A stretch of DNA of 64,000 bases. Source: Fen-1254 sp963778945. GTDB lineage: Bacteria > Bacteroidota > Ignavibacteria > UBA10030. The stretch covers positions 248,001-312,000 of the forward strand of contig CAVZWL010000014.1 in the NCBI GenBank assembly GCA_963778945.1. Reading direction: 5' to 3'. Positions 1 through 9,753 of the stretch are shown piece after piece. Position 1 is the stretch's first letter. The number at the start of each line of letters is the position of its first letter. Made by a program: the position numbers and the translations under genes. Under the pieces are notes generated by a model. That model saw only the letters and a program-made list of their open reading frames with translations. It was not told the DNA's origin and ran no database searches.

Positions 1-486
1 ACCGCCGTTTGTTATCCACATTTTTTCGCCGTTTATAATCCAATCATCTCCATCGCGATGCGCCTTTGTTCGGAGATTGAACGAATCTGATCCTGCGGAT
101 GCTTCAGTCAATGCAAAACCGCCGATCATTTTCCCTTCAGCCAATGGAACCAGGTATTTTTTCTTCAATTCTTCCGACCCGCCGACATAAATTGCATTTG
201 CACCGATGGATTGATGCGCGCCGATAAATGTAGCCGTTGCAAGACATCCGCGCCCTATTTCTTCCTGCATGATGCAATACCCGGCCTCTCCAAATCCGCC
301 GCCTCCGTATTCCGTCGGAAACGAAGCTCCCATCAACCCAAGTTCGCCGAGTTTTTGAATAAGTTCGCGCGGGATTTTTTCTTCTTCATCGATTTTCCTT
401 GCGATGGGTTTGATTTCCGCGTTTGTAAAATCACGAACCATCTCACGCAGCATTTTTTGTTCTTCCGTAAGGACAAAGTTATCCAT
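1..486 (-). CDS. Acyl-CoA dehydrogenase, N-terminal part (runs off window)
   Basis: Reading from the ATG at 486 gives 162 codons open to the window edge. The start MDNFVLTEEQKMLREMVRDF and the later segments FPTEYGGGG, FALTEASAGSD and GEKMWITNGG are characteristic of acyl-CoA dehydrogenases, which oxidise the alpha-beta bond of acyl-CoA with FAD and pass electrons to ETF. The TEASAGSD stretch is the FAD/substrate-binding loop. The C-terminal domain with the catalytic Glu is outside the window, so substrate class cannot be given. It lies 42 nt downstream of the SDR gene on the same strand, suggesting a shared fatty-acid role. Confidence 0.9.
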   Translation of the reverse strand, partial: MDNFVLTEEQKMLREMVRDFTNAEIKPIARKIDEEEKIPRELIQKLGELGLMGASFPTEYGGGGFGEAGYCIMQEEIGRGCLATATFIGAHQSIGANAIYVGGSEELKKKYLVPLAEGKMIGGFALTEASAGSDSFNLRTKAHRDGDDWIINGEKMWITNGG

Positions 487-528
487 AAATCATTCCTACT
501 CTTGAATAAAGGGTTTCAACGATGTGTA

Positions 529-1362
529 TTAAGATTTCTTTTGACCGATATAGCCGACGATATCCTCCGCGCCGTCTACACCGATGACGTTTCCGGAGAC
601 CCATTGTGCGCCGTCTTGGGACAGAAGCCCGATGACCTTTGCAATATCTTCCGGCGTTGTTAGACGTCCGCTTGGATTCTTATGGCGTGCTATTTCAATC
701 ATTCCGGCATGCCCGGGAATTTTGCGAAGCGCAGGCGTATCGGTAACCCCGGCCATAATTGCGTTAGCAGTTATTCCATACGGCCCCAGTTCCATAGCAA
801 GCTGCCGGATATGCGATTCAAGACTTGCTTTCGCAGCTGATACGGCTCCGTAACTAGGTATCGCGCTGTGTCCGCCGGAGCTTGTCATTCCGAAAATTCT
901 TCCTCCCCGTTTCATAAGACCCCTCGCCACCAAACCTTGCGTCCAGTAAACAATACTGTGAGCCATAACATCAACTGTCATTTGCATTTGTGCCTGCGTA
1001 AGAGCATCTTCCGGTTTTTTCGCAATGAACGGCTTGAGGGAGCCGAAAGCCAGCGAATGAAGGAGAACTTTAATCGTCGAGCCGGGTTCCTGTGCAAATT
1101 GTTCTTGAATATCATCAAGCGTTTCGGACTGCTTAATGGAATCGGCCGCATTGATATTATAAAAAACCGACTTAGCACCGGTATGTTTGATTTCTTTTAT
1201 AATGTCTTGAACCAGAGGCATCGTTGCCTGCCGGTCCAGATGGATGCCGAAAATACTATATCCTGTCCGAGCTAATTCGATTGCCGCAGCTCCGCCAAAA
1301 CCGCTCGATGCGCCGAGAATCAAAGCCCATTCGTTATGCCGTGCTTTAGTGTCTGTTTTCAT
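529..1362 (-). CDS. SDR oxidoreductase, enoyl-ACP reductase (FabL/FabI-like)
   Basis: A 277-residue short-chain dehydrogenase. The Rossmann glycine motif GASSGFG is at residues 17-23 and the catalytic Tyr171 and Lys178 are separated by six residues. This Y-x6-K spacing is known from enoyl-ACP reductases, whereas ordinary SDRs have Y-x3-K. The segment around GVTDTPALRKIPG resembles FabL. By family it would reduce trans-2-enoyl-ACP with NAD(P)H in the last step of fatty acid elongation. A good Shine-Dalgarno (AAGGAG) precedes the ATG. It sits between glmS and an acyl-CoA dehydrogenase. A different SDR activity cannot be excluded. Confidence 0.75.
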   Translation of the reverse strand: MKTDTKARHNEWALILGASSGFGGAAAIELARTGYSIFGIHLDRQATMPLVQDIIKEIKHTGAKSVFYNINAADSIKQSETLDDIQEQFAQEPGSTIKVLLHSLAFGSLKPFIAKKPEDALTQAQMQMTVDVMAHSIVYWTQGLVARGLMKRGGRIFGMTSSGGHSAIPSYGAVSAAKASLESHIRQLAMELGPYGITANAIMAGVTDTPALRKIPGHAGMIEIARHKNPSGRLTTPEDIAKVIGLLSQDGAQWVSGNVIGVDGAEDIVGYIGQKKS

Positions 1363-1405
1363 TCGCTAACAGCTCCTTGCAGATGAATATCATTATCCCG
1401 TCTTT

Positions 1406-3238
1406 CTACTCTACCGTCACGCTCTTTGCAAGATTGCGCGGCTGGTCGACATTGCAGCCTCGAAATACCGCGATACGATACGCCAGAAGCTGAAGCGGGA
1501 TAACCGTAAGAATCGGCGCCAGCATGTCCAATGTTTTAGGTACGAGAATGCGGTAATCGGCAAGCTGGTTCATTTCCGATTCGTCTTCATTGACAATGGC
1601 AATGACACGCCCTCTTCTCGCCTTTACTTCCTGTATGTTGCTCATGACTTTTTCATAGGAACCATCCCGCGGTGCAATAAACACAACGGGCATATTTTTA
1701 TCGATCAGCGCTATGGGACCATGCTTCATTTCTGCTGCAGGGTAACCTTCCGCATGAATATACGATATTTCTTTTAGCTTAAGCGCCCCTTCTAATGCAA
1801 CCGGAAAATTATATCCGCGTCCGAGATACAAAAAGTTGCGCATTTCCTTAAATTCGTTTGCGATGAGATCGATTTGTTTCGTATCGTTGAAGATCGATCT
1901 GACTTTCCCCGGCAGCAGTTTCAATTCATGCGCAATTTCTCTTCCCGCTTCTTCCGACATTCCTTTTTTCCGCGCCAGAAGAAGCGTCACCAATGCAAGC
2001 ACGGTCAACTGCGACGTAAATGCTTTCGTCGAGGCAACACCGATTTCAGGACCGGCGTGGATATAAACGCCTGCATCACTTTCGCGGGCAATCGAACTAC
2101 CGACAACGTTGCAAATACCGATAACCGTAGTACCGCGAGATTTTGCTTCGCGAAGCGCAGCCAGAGTATCGGCGGTTTCACCGCTTTGACTGATAACAAT
2201 CACCACATCGTCTTTGTTCAAGATGGGGTTGCGGTAACGAAATTCGGATGCATATTCAACTTCGACCGGAATATGGGCATATTGTTCGAACATATATTCA
2301 CCGACAAGAGCCGCATGCCAGGATGTGCCGCATGCCGCAAGAACAATCCGCGGTGCATGCACAAGCTTGTCAATGACATGACTCAGGCCGCCAAGTACAG
2401 CTGTGCCTTGATCTTCCAACAGCCTGCCGCGCATGGAATCTTCTATCGTCGCCGGCTGTTCATGAATTTCTTTAAGCATGAAATGAGCAAATCCGCCTTT
2501 TTCAATTTCCTCCAGATCGAATGTAAGTTCTTCTGCGTCACGTTCGACTTCGACATCATCAAGCGTTTTAATGACCGCGGAAGAGGAAGTCAAAATGGCT
2601 ATTTCCCCGTCTTCCAGGTAATTGACCTTCCGTGTATGCTGAACCAGAGCAGAAGCATCTGAAGCGATCAGCATTTCGTTCTCGCCGTATCCTATGACCA
2701 ACGGACTTCCTTTTCTGGCGACAAAAAGTTTTTCAGGGTCGTATTCGCTGATGACGATAATGCCGTATGTACCGGTAACTTTGCGCAGCGCCCTCTTGAG
2801 AGCAAGCTCCATATTGAAAGATGTTTTATAGAACTCTTCGATTAAATGAACCAGCACTTCCGTATCTGTTTCTGAACGAAACTTATGCCCTTGAGATTCG
2901 AGCATTGTACGCAGAGCTGAGAAATTCTCTATAACACCATTATGAATAAGAGCTATTTTGGAATTGCAGTCGAAATGAGGGTGTGCGTTAACTTCATTCG
3001 GCACGCCATGCGTGGCCCAGCGCGTGTGCCCTATACCGATAGTTGCACATATATTTGCATCTTTCAGCGATGCTTCGAGTTCGGCAACTTTTCCGACATT
3101 CTTTTTTATGAGAAGATTACCGTGATCGAGGACAGCAATGCCGGCGGAATCATATCCACGGTATTCCAGCCTCTTCAAACCTTCAATAAGAATAGGCAAT
3201 GCTGACTGTTTTCCTACATATCCAACGATTCCGCACAT
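1406..3238 (-). CDS. glmS: Glutamine-fructose-6-phosphate aminotransferase
   Basis: Makes glucosamine-6-phosphate from fructose-6-phosphate and glutamine, the entry to UDP-GlcNAc, peptidoglycan and lipid A. The start is placed at the ATG giving MCGIVGYVG, because Cys2 must become the N-terminal nucleophile; an upstream in-frame ATG would add 31 residues and bury it. GGAAGG precedes this ATG. A class II glutaminase domain (about 1-240) is followed by two SIS domains, and the protein ends in the canonical NLAKSVTVE. The full length of 610 residues is normal. It follows pgeF without a gap. No glmS ribozyme-like leader is possible because pgeF lies directly upstream. Confidence 0.97.
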   Translation of the reverse strand: MCGIVGYVGKQSALPILIEGLKRLEYRGYDSAGIAVLDHGNLLIKKNVGKVAELEASLKDANICATIGIGHTRWATHGVPNEVNAHPHFDCNSKIALIHNGVIENFSALRTMLESQGHKFRSETDTEVLVHLIEEFYKTSFNMELALKRALRKVTGTYGIIVISEYDPEKLFVARKGSPLVIGYGENEMLIASDASALVQHTRKVNYLEDGEIAILTSSSAVIKTLDDVEVERDAEELTFDLEEIEKGGFAHFMLKEIHEQPATIEDSMRGRLLEDQGTAVLGGLSHVIDKLVHAPRIVLAACGTSWHAALVGEYMFEQYAHIPVEVEYASEFRYRNPILNKDDVVIVISQSGETADTLAALREAKSRGTTVIGICNVVGSSIARESDAGVYIHAGPEIGVASTKAFTSQLTVLALVTLLLARKKGMSEEAGREIAHELKLLPGKVRSIFNDTKQIDLIANEFKEMRNFLYLGRGYNFPVALEGALKLKEISYIHAEGYPAAEMKHGPIALIDKNMPVVFIAPRDGSYEKVMSNIQEVKARRGRVIAIVNEDESEMNQLADYRILVPKTLDMLAPILTVIPLQLLAYRIAVFRGCNVDQPRNLAKSVTVE

Positions 3239-3240
3239 AA

Positions 3241-3969
3241 TCAATTTGTCCTTCCAATAACAGCCATCATCCGTCCGGATCTTTTTCCATCGCGCCGGTA
3301 TGAATGGAACATTGTATTGCAAATAGTGCATTCCAGCCGCATTTCGATGTTCATTGGCTGAACACCTTCATCAAGCAGCTGGAGCCGAACTCCTTCTTTA
3401 AGATTTAAATATAACCTTCTATTCCTTTCCATCAAAATACTTTTTTTAAAGCGATTCGCTGTTTCTGAACCAATTTCGTAACAACACTCTCCTGCTGCCG
3501 GACCGATGAAGGCATGAACAGCTGAAGGCAGAGAATGCCATTCTCCATTCATACGCCTCATTGTCTTCTGCACGATCCCGGAAGCAATGCCTCTCCATCC
3601 TGCATGAACCGCCGCGGTAATTTTTTTTTGCGGATCATAGAGAAGCACCGGTAGGCAGTCTGCAACCATGACGGAGAGAAAAAGGTTAGGCACAGCGGTT
3701 ATTAACGCATCGCAATGTGCATACTCTCCGGGTGTATCGACAATTTTGACGATATCCGTATGCTCCTGCTCGGGAATGGCAATACGGCCGGGTGGAATAT
3801 CGAGATTCGTAAAAAAAGTTTTCCGATTTTGAGAGACATCCTTTTCTGCGTCTCCAACCCGATAACTACAATTCATATTATACGGTTCCCGGCTCACTCC
3901 TCCCATGCGCGTACTCATTCCAGCAATGACTTCGGACAAGGTGGAAAATATTTTTGGCTTGAGTATCAT
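3241..3969 (-). CDS. pgeF: Peptidoglycan editing factor (YfiH/laccase-domain)
   Basis: A 242-residue protein of the YfiH/PgeF family (Cu-oxidase_4, multicopper-polyphenol-oxidase-like fold). The metal-site residues are visible: His70 in QEHTD, Cys105 in ADCLPVLL and His122 in HAGWRG. Family members remove mis-incorporated residues such as L-Ser from UDP-MurNAc precursors; oxidase and purine-nucleoside activities have also been reported. Its stop abuts the glmS start, so the two cell-wall precursor genes are probably co-transcribed. The start codon lies 15 nt after the kinase gene. Confidence 0.9.
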   Translation of the reverse strand: MILKPKIFSTLSEVIAGMSTRMGGVSREPYNMNCSYRVGDAEKDVSQNRKTFFTNLDIPPGRIAIPEQEHTDIVKIVDTPGEYAHCDALITAVPNLFLSVMVADCLPVLLYDPQKKITAAVHAGWRGIASGIVQKTMRRMNGEWHSLPSAVHAFIGPAAGECCYEIGSETANRFKKSILMERNRRLYLNLKEGVRLQLLDEGVQPMNIEMRLECTICNTMFHSYRRDGKRSGRMMAVIGRTN

Positions 3970-3984
3970 AAATAGATTTTCATA

Positions 3985-6900
3985 CTACAGCGGCAAATTG
4001 ATTTCAAATGTTGTTCCCTCTCCAAGAACGCTTATACAACTGATTGCACCGCCATAATCCTCAATAATTTTCCGTACGATAGCCAGTCCAATGCCCATTC
4101 CTTCTGTCTTCGTCGAGAAATTGGGTTCAAAAATTTTTTGAATGAGCTCCGGTGCAATACCTGGTCCGGTATCATGTATTCTGACGGCGTAACTCTTCGA
4201 AAGTTCAGTCAAAACAATATCGATCGCTCCTCCTGAAGCCATCGCTTGTACTGCATTTCGAAAGATATTGACAAAGACTCGCTGCATCTGATCCCTATCG
4301 GCGACTAAAAACATCGGATTATCGGGCATCTCCACATAAAACCTAATATCTTCGAGCTGCGAGAAGAGAACCACCGCAGCAGAGACGACATTTTTTAAAT
4401 CGAACCGTTCATACCGAGCTTCCGGCATTTTGGCAAAGTTGGAAAATTCCGTCGCAATACGGGAAAGCGCATCGATTTGATCCATCATTGATTTCATCAC
4501 ACTCTGCAGAATATCTTCCCGCAAAAGCGCTTTGTCTTTGAATAGCTGCTGCAAATGCTGAATCGACAGTTTCATCGGTGTAATTGGATTGCGGATTTCA
4601 TGAGCCACTTGCTTGGCCATTTCCCGCCATGCCCGCTCACGCTCGGCCTTGCTTAAATTTTTTCGATTTTCCTGGAGTTCCTGCGCCATCTCGTTAAACG
4701 AACGAATCAGATTTCCTAATTCATCATGCGAGTTGGAAGCGATAGTAATGTTTAAATCTCCCTTACCGACCTGCCGAGCGGCATGGTCCAATTCCAGCAG
4801 CGGCCGCGTCATTCGATGGGCTAGAAAACCTGTTGCCGCAATCATCATACCGAACGCCAGAAGATAGGTGCCAAATATAAACGCGTTTCGCTGTGCGATT
4901 TCCATATCGAGGATATGCCGGCGGCTCAGCGCAGGCACAGACAGTACGCCTACAACCTTGCCTCTTATTTTCAACGCTTTGGAAGCAACCGTATACGTCA
5001 TCAGGCCTATCCGCTCCGTTCCAAAAACCGTCGTATTCGGTTTGCCGGTTGTTTCTGCGAAAACATTACCATCCAGCCGCCGATCGAGCAGTCCGGCACG
5101 ATACAATTCAGAGCGGCTGCTTGCATGAAGAGCGGATCCGTAATAAACCGAAAGGTCGATCCCGTATTCGGAAGATAAAGCGTCGCAAAAATCATCGTTC
5201 ACACCATTTACGAAATCGGTTTCATTCTCGACATAGGAGGAAAACCGCTGCTCCAGTGTTGAAATTTCACGCCGTAAAAGCTCAGAAGTTCCTTGGTCGG
5301 AAATTTCCGATGCAAATTTTCGATTATAATATCCAAGAAAAATAAGCGGAAGCAGAGAAATTGCTGTAAACCCGACAAAGAGCCGAAATCGGAAGCTAAA
5401 AATTAATTTTTTCCATTGACGGCGCTTCAAAACACCTGCTGCAAAGGTACAGAGGATAAATACGTAAAAAATGAATCCTGTCTTAAGATAATTAAAAATA
5501 GACAATCGGATATCGAGCGGCGCAAGATGTATTGCAACAATTCGCTCCGGTTCGCGCAGATCTCTCGTATAGACCGTGTGAAAGACCGTACCCTCGAGTT
5601 CCTGTCTCTGCCAATAATATTGCACCGCCGAATCGAGATTGGCCGAAACATCCGGCGCTAAAAAGTCAGGCACGGAAAATTCTCGTGCTGTTGTTGAAGA
5701 AAGCGCTCCATTTCTATATTCCGATACGGCATAGTTCCTATAGCTCAATTCTCCGTACGTCGAAGAAGGCACAGTCAAAATACCTGTTTCCTCATATCCC
5801 AATTGGACTTCCCGGCTGGCGGACATAACGACCGCCAAACTACCTGCCACGGAATCTTTATTATTGCGGAGCACCGTCCATGCGCCGTAGAGTTTCGGCA
5901 CATTCAACGACAGCGAAGGCTGCACGCTGCTGACTGTCTCTTCCTCCCCTTGAAAAACTTTCGTCAATATTTCGCGCTGCTCATAGCTGTTCAATCCAAC
6001 GACGAACCGGTCCGTTTCATTTCCCGCCGGGTCATAGAGTACGACTGCAGAATTATAACCGCGCTTACCCAGCGGCATTTGCATCCAAAACCGAAACGCA
6101 AGATTATTCTCTTTTGCCCTATGGATACCCGCATCCATTCCTTTTTCTTGAAGTCCCTGACTAGCACTATGCAGTCCCTCCTGAATCATATACGAGACCC
6201 ACTCATCGGAGGGGCGGGCAACTTCCGAAGCAATTAATTCGACATTTTTTTTTGCTTTCTCAATGCTCTGCATACGAATAACAGGCAGCGCCAGCACATA
6301 CGAACAAATCATAAGCAAGATGGCTCCGAAAGTAAACGACGATATTACTTGAAAACCAGCCCGTTCGATGACCCAGACTTGCATGACAAAAGCTGCGAAA
6401 AGCAGTATGCCGAGAGAATAGAAGGGAACCTGCGGATTTTCATCGAGACTATAAAAAATTGCAGCACATAACACATAATGGGAGACGATGATGATCCATG
6501 GATTCGAAAAATGAAATGCCTTTTTTGATTTCCAGAATCGCAGGACAATATCCGTACAGAGGCAAGCAGCCGTAATGACCGCTGCAGACAGGCAAAGAAT
6601 AGCAAATTGCAGCAAAGCTGCGGGACCATCAGGAATAATATCTGCCGGTTCATAAAATCGAATTGTTGAATCGAAGAAAAAACTGTGCAGAGAAGCGCCA
6701 TAAGCCCTCAGTATGCCAAGAAGAAGAAACGGCAAAAAAATCACTGCAGCCGTCCAGAGCATGTTCCAGATCGGTTCCGGGGCATGCTTTGATATTTTAC
6801 TCCGTTCCTGTCTAATGTATACGCTGAAAACCCATAGCGCAGAACACAGAAGAGTTAAGGCACTGAGAGCCAAATCTCCGGGAGTTGCCGTCAAGCCGAA

Positions 6901-7863
6901 GCCGAATGAGGAGGCATAGAGGGAAGGATCAAAGAACATTCCGCTAAAAATTGAGCGGGGAAAATCAATGGCAAGCCATCCGAAACGTATTCCCCATAGT
7001 ACCACGATGCTGCAAGACAGCGATATCCAATGCAGGCTCATGCGGCGGCATATCATGAGAAAAATAATTCCTGATATCAGAATCATCAGCGCAAGGAGCA
7101 CGGTGCTCCATTGATCAAAGATCAGTCTCAGCGCGGCAACTGTTGCATCTTTTGACTGCGGTTGAATGTTGAGATAGCCGATTTCGCGATGATTAAAATC
7201 TCTCAAAGCAAAAGAAGAGTCTCCGGCTTGAATTTTTTGCACGGATGAATCGGGTATGATCAATTCGACCCGGCTGTTGAGCTTTTGTGAACAGAGCCGG
7301 CTGAATCCGGCCTGAACATCCTCCGGTTTCAGAGGGTCATGCGACTCAATCGGTTTGCTGACAAACAGAAAAAGTGATCGACGGGAGAACGGTATGCCCG
7401 CTGTGAGATAGCAGCGGTGTCTTGATTCTGTCAGCAGCAAAATGGAGTCGGAAGCGCCTGTACTTCTGAAGACAGGATATTGCATTCGAACACTGCTGCC
7501 TGTCCATGCCTGAATATGACCCGTTGAATCAACCAGCTCAAAAGTGTAATCCCGCGCATCATCGCTCTGCAGCACACTGGAAAAAGTCGATAAAGCCGGC
7601 GCCATCGTATCATTTTGCTGTGAATATTTTAATTCTTTGACGGCTTGAGAGGCGCAGATCATCAATTCCTGTACAATTTTTCCGAATTCATATCCGGTCA
7701 CAGCATGTACATTTTGTCTCCATTCCACCTGTATCTGGTACCACCGATTCTCGGTTTCCTTCACCTGTCTCCATTTAAAAACCTGAAGCAAGAAAAAGAG
7801 GATAACACAGAGGCTCAATCCGAAGAAAGTGAAACGAAGCAATTTCGGGTATTTCGATTGCAT
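3985..7863 (-). CDS. NtrY-like membrane sensor histidine kinase, 1292 residues
   Basis: A very large sensor. A first membrane helix near residues 10-25 is followed by an extracytoplasmic segment. Several hydrophobic helices follow (roughly 250-530), then a second extracytoplasmic region and further helices near 800-850 and 990-1012. HAMP comes next (about 1000-1065), then a HisKA dimerisation helix with the phospho-acceptor His1088 in the VAHEIRNPITPMK H-box. A HATPase domain with DTGPGIA and GMGIGLAIV ends the protein. NtrY-type kinases of this form occur in Bacteroidetes/Chlorobi. No response regulator gene is adjacent, so its partner is unknown. It is probably in the minus-strand run from pyr to glmS. 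Confidence 0.88.
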   Translation of the reverse strand: MQSKYPKLLRFTFFGLSLCVILFFLLQVFKWRQVKETENRWYQIQVEWRQNVHAVTGYEFGKIVQELMICASQAVKELKYSQQNDTMAPALSTFSSVLQSDDARDYTFELVDSTGHIQAWTGSSVRMQYPVFRSTGASDSILLLTESRHRCYLTAGIPFSRRSLFLFVSKPIESHDPLKPEDVQAGFSRLCSQKLNSRVELIIPDSSVQKIQAGDSSFALRDFNHREIGYLNIQPQSKDATVAALRLIFDQWSTVLLALMILISGIIFLMICRRMSLHWISLSCSIVVLWGIRFGWLAIDFPRSIFSGMFFDPSLYASSFGFGLTATPGDLALSALTLLCSALWVFSVYIRQERSKISKHAPEPIWNMLWTAAVIFLPFLLLGILRAYGASLHSFFFDSTIRFYEPADIIPDGPAALLQFAILCLSAAVITAACLCTDIVLRFWKSKKAFHFSNPWIIIVSHYVLCAAIFYSLDENPQVPFYSLGILLFAAFVMQVWVIERAGFQVISSFTFGAILLMICSYVLALPVIRMQSIEKAKKNVELIASEVARPSDEWVSYMIQEGLHSASQGLQEKGMDAGIHRAKENNLAFRFWMQMPLGKRGYNSAVVLYDPAGNETDRFVVGLNSYEQREILTKVFQGEEETVSSVQPSLSLNVPKLYGAWTVLRNNKDSVAGSLAVVMSASREVQLGYEETGILTVPSSTYGELSYRNYAVSEYRNGALSSTTAREFSVPDFLAPDVSANLDSAVQYYWQRQELEGTVFHTVYTRDLREPERIVAIHLAPLDIRLSIFNYLKTGFIFYVFILCTFAAGVLKRRQWKKLIFSFRFRLFVGFTAISLLPLIFLGYYNRKFASEISDQGTSELLRREISTLEQRFSSYVENETDFVNGVNDDFCDALSSEYGIDLSVYYGSALHASSRSELYRAGLLDRRLDGNVFAETTGKPNTTVFGTERIGLMTYTVASKALKIRGKVVGVLSVPALSRRHILDMEIAQRNAFIFGTYLLAFGMMIAATGFLAHRMTRPLLELDHAARQVGKGDLNITIASNSHDELGNLIRSFNEMAQELQENRKNLSKAERERAWREMAKQVAHEIRNPITPMKLSIQHLQQLFKDKALLREDILQSVMKSMMDQIDALSRIATEFSNFAKMPEARYERFDLKNVVSAAVVLFSQLEDIRFYVEMPDNPMFLVADRDQMQRVFVNIFRNAVQAMASGGAIDIVLTELSKSYAVRIHDTGPGIAPELIQKIFEPNFSTKTEGMGIGLAIVRKIIEDYGGAISCISVLGEGTTFEINLPL

Positions 7864-7874
7864 TTAAAAAACGA

Positions 7875-8345
7875 TCAATAAATATTGAACTGCGTGATCA
7901 TCCACTTGTTGCCGTGCAGTCCTAATAAAACATAGACCTGAACGGATTCCTGTCTTCCTTTTTCGATATACACATAACGCCCGGTGGCATAAGGAGAACG
8001 AGAATGGCTTTTTATACGTGAGAAAGAAAAGGATGTGCATTTATGGGTGGAAAAAAAATTTGATAAAATTCCTTCAGTTTGGTTTGGCGAGAAATAATCG
8101 CTTTCATGAGACAAGAGGGTCACATAGACTATGCTTCCATAAAATCTTGAGAACTCGGTCACTGACCCGTGCTGAATTCCGTCTTCTATTTTTTGGAACA
8201 AAGCCTCGGCTTCATGGTATGGAAGGGACTCGGCTTGTTTCTGTAATCGTTCCGGCACCTGTGGTTTTTGGGCGGAATCGCTCTTCGTCTGTGCAAATAT
8301 TTCAGCAAATATTCCGACGATCAATATAAAAAAAATCCATCGCAT
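7875..8345 (-). CDS. Secreted DUF4783-like protein
   Basis: 156 residues with a signal peptide at 1-18 (MRWIFFILIVGIFAEIFA, cleaved before Q). The mature part has the pattern of DUF4783: an amphipathic start, a GSVTEFSRFYG segment, an ILSNFFSTH helix and a C-terminal sheet ending NKWMITQFNIY, an NTF2/SnoaL-like arrangement. This family is found in Bacteroidetes and relatives; its function is unknown. It lies 11 nt before the kinase gene, so it may be a periplasmic partner of that sensor, which is inference only. Confidence 0.7.
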   Translation of the reverse strand: MRWIFFILIVGIFAEIFAQTKSDSAQKPQVPERLQKQAESLPYHEAEALFQKIEDGIQHGSVTEFSRFYGSIVYVTLLSHESDYFSPNQTEGILSNFFSTHKCTSFSFSRIKSHSRSPYATGRYVYIEKGRQESVQVYVLLGLHGNKWMITQFNIY

Positions 8346-8456
8346 AGTATGTTAAATAGTATCTCTAATCATTGAAAGAATCAATGATGCCCTGTAATCA
8401 CTCTTCGCATTCCAATACACAACGCAAAGAACACTTCTTTTGACGCATCACTTGGC

Positions 8457-9743
8457 CTATTCGCAGAAAAAAGTTTGAGCGCCGTTAATAATCCCCAGAG
8501 CTTTTCCTTTCAGATGCCGGCCGTGAAATGGAGAATTCTTCGATTTTGACCGAAATGCCTGAACATCGACAATCCATTCCTTTCCAGGATCAAGAAGCGT
8601 CAGGTTCGCTCCTGCTCCTTCTTCAATAATAATCTGCGGAAGTCCGACAATACGCCGCGGGTTGGACGTAAATTTTTCGATGAGTTGATAGAGAGCGATA
8701 TATTTTTTTTCTACAAGTTCCGTCAAAGACAAACCGAATGCCGTTTCCAAACCGACTATCCCGAATGGGGCCGACGTATATTCGACTTCTTTTTCATCGA
8801 TCGTATGAGGCGCGTGATCAGTTGCAATGGCGTCGATTGTCCCGTCTTTCAATCCCTGCTTGACGGCTTCTACATCGTCCCGGGTTCGTAATGGCGGATT
8901 CATTTTTGTATTCGTATCGAAACCCTCTACTGCTTCATCAGTCAATGTGAAGTGATGCGGTGCCGCTTCCGAAGTGATATTCAACTTTTCATTTTTTGCT
9001 TTTCGCACAAGTTCAATCGTTTGAGCTGTGCTGATATGTGCGATATGGTACTTTGCCTTTGGAATATACCGGAGAAGAATGATATCCCGTGCTACCATTA
9101 GTTCTTCCGCGATCGGCGGCATTGCGGGCATCCCGAGCCGGGTCGACTGAAAACCTTCGTTCATCGCCCCGCCCTTTGTCAGCGCCGGTTCTTCTGCATG
9201 CTGAATAACGGCAAGTCCGAACATTGAAGAATATTCGAGAATACGGCGCATCATTTCCGCACTCGCTATCGGAGCGCCGTCATCTGAGAATGCCACTGCC
9301 CCTGCCTGGGCCAGCTCAGCGAGAGGTGCAAGTTCCTCCCCTTTCCGTCCTTTTGTTGCAGCTGCAATTGGAAAAACATCGACCAGGCCGCCGGTCACTC
9401 TTTTACCGCTTTCCCGCACATAACGTGCGACGGACTCGTCATCGATAGCCGGATTTGTGTTCGGCATACAGCACACCGACGTAAATCCGCCGGCCGCAGC
9501 AGATGCACAGCCGGTCGCAATGGTTTCCTTGTGCTCGAATCCCGGTTCACGCAAATGGACATGGATATCGATAAACCCGGGTGTAACAACTTTATTTTTT
9601 AAATCTATGATATCGTAATTTTTCGGCGACGATAAATTTTTTCCGATGCGTTCGATTATCCCGTCGCCGATCAGCAGATCCACAACCTCATCTTTACCGG
9701 TGTTCGGATCGATCAGCCGGCCTGATTTTAAATGTAATTTCAT
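8457..9743 (-). CDS. pyrC: Dihydroorotase
   Basis: Third step of pyrimidine synthesis, cyclising carbamoyl-aspartate to dihydroorotate. The ATG at 9743 is chosen because GGAGATACCT sits just before it and the protein then begins MKLHLKSGRL; a longer in-frame form overlaps pyrB. Class I dihydroorotase features: metal ligands His61 and His63 in HVHLREPG with Arg65, the MPNTNPAIDD loop, HISTAQT, and ATDHAPH near the C-terminal third. It follows pyrB after about 10 nt. The 428-residue length is usual for class I enzymes. Confidence 0.96.
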   Translation of the reverse strand: MKLHLKSGRLIDPNTGKDEVVDLLIGDGIIERIGKNLSSPKNYDIIDLKNKVVTPGFIDIHVHLREPGFEHKETIATGCASAAAGGFTSVCCMPNTNPAIDDESVARYVRESGKRVTGGLVDVFPIAAATKGRKGEELAPLAELAQAGAVAFSDDGAPIASAEMMRRILEYSSMFGLAVIQHAEEPALTKGGAMNEGFQSTRLGMPAMPPIAEELMVARDIILLRYIPKAKYHIAHISTAQTIELVRKAKNEKLNITSEAAPHHFTLTDEAVEGFDTNTKMNPPLRTRDDVEAVKQGLKDGTIDAIATDHAPHTIDEKEVEYTSAPFGIVGLETAFGLSLTELVEKKYIALYQLIEKFTSNPRRIVGLPQIIIEEGAGANLTLLDPGKEWIVDVQAFRSKSKNSPFHGRHLKGKALGIINGAQTFFCE

Positions 9744-9753
9744 AGGTATCTCC

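Noticed and set aside
868..1275. Plus-strand ORF of 135 codons opposite the SDR gene
   Set aside because: Antisense to a clear SDR with complete motifs; composition is a shadow with no recognisable domain.
1874..2662. 262-codon plus-strand ORF opposite glmS
   Set aside because: Shadow of the SIS domains of glmS; rich in Phe/Arg/Asn as expected from reverse-frame reading, with no motif.
3239..3331. In-frame ATG extending glmS by 31 residues
   Set aside because: GlmS needs Cys at position 2 as nucleophile; the ATG at 3238 with a good ribosome site gives it, and the extension overlaps pgeF.
5803..6237. Plus-strand ORF inside the histidine kinase gene
   Set aside because: Antisense shadow, no ribosome site, no motif.
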